From the NCBI GenBank assembly GCA_934718155.1, contig CAKUZF010000027.1, positions 1-34,155 on the forward strand: a stretch of DNA of 34,155 nucleotides, given 5' to 3'. The notes under the pieces were generated by a model. It was not told where the DNA came from. It worked only from the letters and a program-made list of their open reading frames with translations, and did not search any database. This stretch comes from an uncultured Parabacteroides sp. Lineage in GTDB: Bacteria > Bacteroidota > Bacteroidia > Bacteroidales > Tannerellaceae. A program made the translations under genes and the position numbers. Positions 31,238 through 34,155 of this stretch are shown piece by piece (within the stretch, counting starts at the first letter, position 1; each line of letters opens with the position of its first letter).

Positions 31238-32550
31238 TCGTGTTTGGACTGGTGGATTGCAACAACTTCTTCGCCTCTTGCGAACGGGTGTTTCGCCCCG
31301 ACTTGCGCAAGCGGCCTGTTGTTGTGCTCTCTAACAACGACGGATGCATCATTGCCCGCAGCAACGAGGCGAAGGCACTTGGACTGAAGATGGGCGATCC
31401 GCTCTTCAAGGTGCGCCAGCTGCTGGAGCGGGAGGGAGTGGCGGTCTTTTCGAGCAACTACACCCTCTATGGCGACATGAGTCGGCGTGTGATGTCGCTG
31501 CTCAGCCGCTATACGCCGCGCCAGGAGATTTATAGTATCGACGAATGCTTTCTCGACTTGAGCGGTATGGGCGACGGTGAGCGGTTGCGCGCATACGGCG
31601 AGGAGATTGTGCGTGCCGTCACGAAGGGCACTGGCATCCCCGTCTCGATGGGCATTGCGCCTACTCGCACGTTGGCGAAGGTGGCCAGTCGGTTTGCGAA
31701 GAAGTATCCCAGTTACCATGGGGTGGCGCTGATCGACACCGCAGAGCGGAGGGAGAAGGCGCTTCGGCTGCTCGATGTAGGCGACGTGTGGGGCATTGGC
31801 CGAAGGATGCGCACTCGGCTCTCTGAGGCAGGAGTCGTCACAGCTTGGGACCTCACGCAGCGTAGGCCTGACTGGGTGCGGCGTGAACTGACCGTTGTGG
31901 GGCTTCGTGTCTGGAAAGAGTTGCGTGGTGTGCCCTGCATCGAGTTGGAGCAATTGCCTCTGCAACGCAGCCTCTGCACCAGTCGCAGCTTCGCCGACCG
32001 AGGCATCTCTGAAAAGCCTGCCTTGGAGGAGGCGGTGGCCAACTTCGCTGCCGAGTGTGCCCGTCGGCTGCGCGAACGAAAGGCTTGTGCGGGCCAGCTG
32101 ATGGTGTTTGCCTACACTTCCCGCTTTCGCACCGATGAGCCGGGCGACGTGATTCAGCAAAACGTGCCCCTCTTGGTGGCGACTAATGATCCGCGTGAGT
32201 TGATTAAGGCGGCGCTCTCGGGCATAAGGGCGCACTATAAGGAGGGAACCTTTTGGTATAAGAAGGCGGGAGTTGTTTGTTACGACCTTGTCTCTGCTGG
32301 GGCAGTGCAAAGTCATTTGTTCGACCCGATAGACCGCACACGTCAACGGCGGCTGTTGGAGGCGATCGATCAGATCAACCGCAAGAACGGCACCGACACC
32401 GTGCATGTGGCTTCGCAGGGCAGCCTCTCGAATTTCGGTCTGCGCACGGCTTTTGTCTCCCGTCGTTTCACTACCAACCTTGATGAGGTGATACAAGTGA
32501 AAACAGATTTTAAGACTTCGGGCGATAATGCCGATTCTCTTTGTAATTAA
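31228..32550 (+). CDS. umuC: Y-family DNA polymerase UmuC
   Basis: Catalytic subunit of DNA polymerase V, which bypasses DNA lesions at the cost of mutation. 440 residues. The palm metal ligands are Asp10 (LVDCNNFFASCERVF) and Asp105-Glu106 (YSIDECFLDLSG). The helix-hairpin-helix region is DVWGIGRRMRTRLSEAGV and the little-finger domain includes LCTSRSFADRGISEKPALEE. The C-terminus has the DUF4113 block (DRTRQRRLLEAIDQINRKNG, then GTDTVHVASQG). It starts inside umuD, so the two are translationally coupled. The first small-RNA cassette begins immediately after its stop. Confidence 0.95.
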   Translation: MALIVFGLVDCNNFFASCERVFRPDLRKRPVVVLSNNDGCIIARSNEAKALGLKMGDPLFKVRQLLEREGVAVFSSNYTLYGDMSRRVMSLLSRYTPRQEIYSIDECFLDLSGMGDGERLRAYGEEIVRAVTKGTGIPVSMGIAPTRTLAKVASRFAKKYPSYHGVALIDTAERREKALRLLDVGDVWGIGRRMRTRLSEAGVVTAWDLTQRRPDWVRRELTVVGLRVWKELRGVPCIELEQLPLQRSLCTSRSFADRGISEKPALEEAVANFAAECARRLRERKACAGQLMVFAYTSRFRTDEPGDVIQQNVPLLVATNDPRELIKAALSGIRAHYKEGTFWYKKAGVVCYDLVSAGAVQSHLFDPIDRTRQRRLLEAIDQINRKNGTDTVHVASQGSLSNFGLRTAFVSRRFTTNLDEVIQVKTDFKTSGDNADSLCN

Positions 32551-32702
32551 TGTTAATCGAGTGAAGATTTATGCTGCAAAAGTATGCTGCGTAACATAAA
32601 AGTCCTATATTTGCATCGTGTTTTTCATGGTATTAGATTTAAGGTTAACAACAATGAGATTGGCTGTCCGTGATGGATGGCTTTTTTCTTTTATAGGGGT
32701 TG
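32548..32702 (+). repeat. Small-RNA cassette, direct repeat copy 1
   Basis: About 155 bp that recur at 32821-32973 with roughly 85-90% identity: an A/T-rich upstream part (AAAGTATGCTG), the TATATTTGCA promoter, TTTTTCATGGTATTAGATTT, and the terminator hairpin. It starts at the umuC stop codon. Confidence 0.88.
32606..32687 (+). ncRNA. Candidate small RNA 1
   Basis: TATATTTG at 32606-32613 is a consensus promoter, so transcription should start near 32620. The RNA would be about 68 bases: an unstructured 5' part with CATGGTATTAGATTTAAGGT and TAAC, then a hairpin GCTGTCC-GTGAT-GGATGGC (32663-32681) with six T. No ORF of note. The plan (promoter, constant single-stranded 5' end, terminator hairpin) matches a family of paralogous Bacteroides small RNAs that I recall from transcriptome work; membership needs a covariance search. 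Confidence 0.6.
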
Positions 32703-32820
32703 CCTTCTTCACGAAACCATATCTCTCCAGTTTTCCCTTATGTAAAGTCTGTTTGACGAAGTGATACGTCTGAATACGGTTTTTAATACTTCTGGCAGTA
32801 AATCTCGCACTTTGTGCAAA

Positions 32821-32973
32821 TAATGTTAATCTAATAAAGATTTATGCTTCAAAAGTATGCTGTGAAACATAAACTCCCTATATTTGCAGCATGTTTTTCA
32901 TGGTATTAGATTTAAGGTTAACTATTGAGATTGGCTGTCCGTGATGGATGGCTTTTTTCGTTTATAGGGGGTT
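32821..32973 (+). repeat. Small-RNA cassette, direct repeat copy 2
   Basis: Second copy of the cassette at 32548-32702, offset 273 bp, same strand. Differences are concentrated in the upstream part and just after TTAAGGTTAAC; the promoter, 5' end and terminator are nearly identical. Confidence 0.88.
32879..32958 (+). ncRNA. Candidate small RNA 2
   Basis: Same design as copy 1: TATATTTG at 32879-32886, predicted start near 32893, CATGGTATTAGATTTAAGGT with TAAC, and the identical hairpin GCTGTCC/GGATGGC at 32934-32952 followed by six T. About 66 bases. Confidence 0.6.
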
Positions 32974-33114
32974 GTGTTTTCTTTTCCTGAATAATGGTTG
33001 TTTTAGCCGGAGTAATACCGAGTCTGTGTGCAAGGGAAACCAATTAGCGAGCAAGGAGAGGTAGGCTCCTTCGGCACTTCCTGTAGGTATTCAAATCGGG
33101 AGAGAAGTTGTTCT

Positions 33115-33143
33115 CCACCGTCCAACCCAAGGCTGGACGGTGG
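33115..33143. repeat. Perfect 10-bp hairpin
   Basis: CCACCGTCCA (33115-33124) and TGGACGGTGG (33134-33143) with a nine-base loop, no T-run on either strand. A second short stem AAGGAG/CTCCTT lies about 50 bp upstream. Confidence 0.55.
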
Positions 33144-33299
33144 ATATGTGCTATGCACCCGTCCTGGAGGCCAAATGAATCCTGCACATAAGACATCTTC
33201 TTTTCGCTCGTAAATAGAGTTGGCCTGCGTTGCCAATACCGTGTAGCCCCTTTCCTTCCTGATATTTCCCACTCCTATGATACGCCGCCCATAACGATA

Positions 33300-33339
33300 A
33301 AGCCCCGATATTGGCCTCTGGGAGCCGATATCGGGGCTT
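33300..33339. repeat. 16-bp hairpin
   Basis: AAGCCCCGATATTGGC (33300-33315) pairs with GCCGATATCGGGGCTT (33324-33339) with one G-U pair and an eight-base loop. On the minus strand it follows the glycosidase stop by 69 bp and could end that transcript, although no T-run follows. Confidence 0.6.
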
Positions 33340-33408
33340 GAAGTATAATCTGTCACCTCGTGCCCGTGCGGGCTGCTGGAGGCGGTGTAGATGCCTTTGT
33401 GGGGCTTT

Positions 33409-34155
33409 TTACTTTATATCGGTGGGATCTACAGTGCGGGGTAGCCATACACGATAGCGCTCGCCCTGGTCCCAAGTGTTGCCTGCCGAGGCAAAGTCAC
33501 AGAAGTGGGTCACAAACTTCTCGGTGTTGTATGCGCCGCGCGGCATGGTGAGGCGGAATGCCATCCACATCCCCTGGGGGGCTTTGACTGGCTCCAGATC
33601 CACTATATTGCCGTCGTGGGTAGGGATTTCGCAGGTTTCATCCACAAATCCATCGCGGAATCGTGTGTCGCGTGCCAGCAGTATGGGCCCGCGTTCAATA
33701 GCCTGCATGTGGTTGAGCTCCACCAGTCGTGCACGCATGTCGGTGCTCAGTGTCACACGGTCACCGGCCTTCCAGGTGCGCTTGATGAGGCAGTACTGTC
33801 CGGCCTTCACTCCTTCCACTTTCTCGCCATTTACCTCCACGGTGTTCTGCTGGCTCCATGCGGGAATGCGCAGACCCAGTGTGAAGGCCGCTTCATGCTG
33901 TGGGTTCAGGCTTATCTGCACCTTGCCGTCCAGCGGATAGTTGGTCTGCTGGCTCAGGCCGATAGTCTGTCCGCCCATCTCGATGGTGGTCTGCGATGGG
34001 ATGAAGAGGTTCACATCCACGCGGTCAGCCGCCGGCAGGCGGTACATCACACGCGGTATCATGGCAAAGGCACGTGGGCCGTTGGCATTGCAGCAGTTGA
34101 TGGGTATGTTGCACTGGTGCTCTCCCTCCTGCCTGTAACCCTCGAGGGGTGTGTA
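33409..34155 (-). CDS. GH127-like beta-L-arabinofuranosidase family protein, C-terminal part
   Basis: The frame is open to the right edge, so the 5' end is missing; 248 residues are visible. It begins YTPLEGYRQEGEHQCN and then IPINCCNANGPRAFAMIPRV, which carries the CC pair that in GH127 enzymes holds the zinc-bound catalytic cysteine. The rest is the C-terminal beta-sandwich (FTLGLRIPAWSQQNTVEVNG, KAGDRVTLSTDMRARLVE, AIERGPILLARD). Such enzymes trim L-arabinofuranose from plant glycans. The specific substrate cannot be told from this part. Confidence 0.85.
   Translation of the reverse strand, partial: YTPLEGYRQEGEHQCNIPINCCNANGPRAFAMIPRVMYRLPAADRVDVNLFIPSQTTIEMGGQTIGLSQQTNYPLDGKVQISLNPQHEAAFTLGLRIPAWSQQNTVEVNGEKVEGVKAGQYCLIKRTWKAGDRVTLSTDMRARLVELNHMQAIERGPILLARDTRFRDGFVDETCEIPTHDGNIVDLEPVKAPQGMWMAFRLTMPRGAYNTEKFVTHFCDFASAGNTWDQGERYRVWLPRTVDPTDIK

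Larger units (their letters stand above)
32703..33408. other. Gene-free region between umuDC and the glycosidase
   Basis: It contains the second small-RNA cassette and two strong hairpins (33115-33143 and 33300-33339). Open frames at 33003-33356 (minus) and 33028-33213 (plus) do not look like known proteins. Nothing was recognised in 32703-32820. Confidence 0.6.

Noticed and set aside
33003..33356. 117-codon minus-strand frame, possibly a retroelement protein end
   Set aside because: It spans both strong hairpins, and I could not find a maturase or group II intron domain V pattern. It remains unassigned.

Overview
The window looks like the chromosome of a member of the Bacteroidales. Three things point there: the gene set (Bacteroidetes-type ParE, a TopA with C-terminal GRFGP repeats instead of zinc fingers, DUF6340-like and 6-bladed beta-propeller lipoproteins, paired half-size ChrA transporters), start codons without clear Shine-Dalgarno sequences, and many promoters of the Bacteroides TAnnTTTG (-7) type. 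The genus cannot be fixed from the sequence alone.

Layout. 1-540 has no gene but carries a phased array of degenerate 22-bp repeats in front of a decayed Rpn/PD-(D/E)XK nuclease gene (540-1279). 1394-26410 is an ordinary housekeeping block: RNase R and a GNAT-like acyltransferase fired divergently; a parE-coaD-S41 protease operon; a two-gene chromate-type transporter; a small TPR protein; topA; groES-groEL; a tRNA-Leu(CAG)-ECF sigma-membrane protein-Spy-like unit; mazG; an rluA-like/dsbD operon; valS; a sugar-phosphate isomerase-like protein with a lipoprotein; a small acidic protein; and tRNA-Thr(CGT).

26.5-34.1 kb is accessory. It holds an orphan MntA-like nucleotidyltransferase, two more 22-bp repeat arrays (one with a 44-bp higher-order unit), a DUF4143 AAA ATPase, an IS21-type istB remnant, an AT-rich beta-propeller lipoprotein, a frameshifted DUF1016 (YhcG-like) nuclease remnant, a umuDC operon that appears leaderless, a tandem pair of near-identical small-RNA cassettes, a gene-free stretch with two strong hairpins, and the C-terminal part of a GH127-like glycosidase cut by the right edge.

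The most unusual signal is the repeat family. Three arrays, one at the left end and two around 27 kb, keep a strict 22-bp (two helical turns) spacing and share a T(T/C)GCCC core while the rest of each unit drifts. They lie next to genes of mobile or defence-type nuclease and ATPase families. A second candidate is a strong minus-strand promoter at 10128-10135 driving a 24-codon ORF followed by a nested hairpin, which may be an undescribed small protein or RNA.
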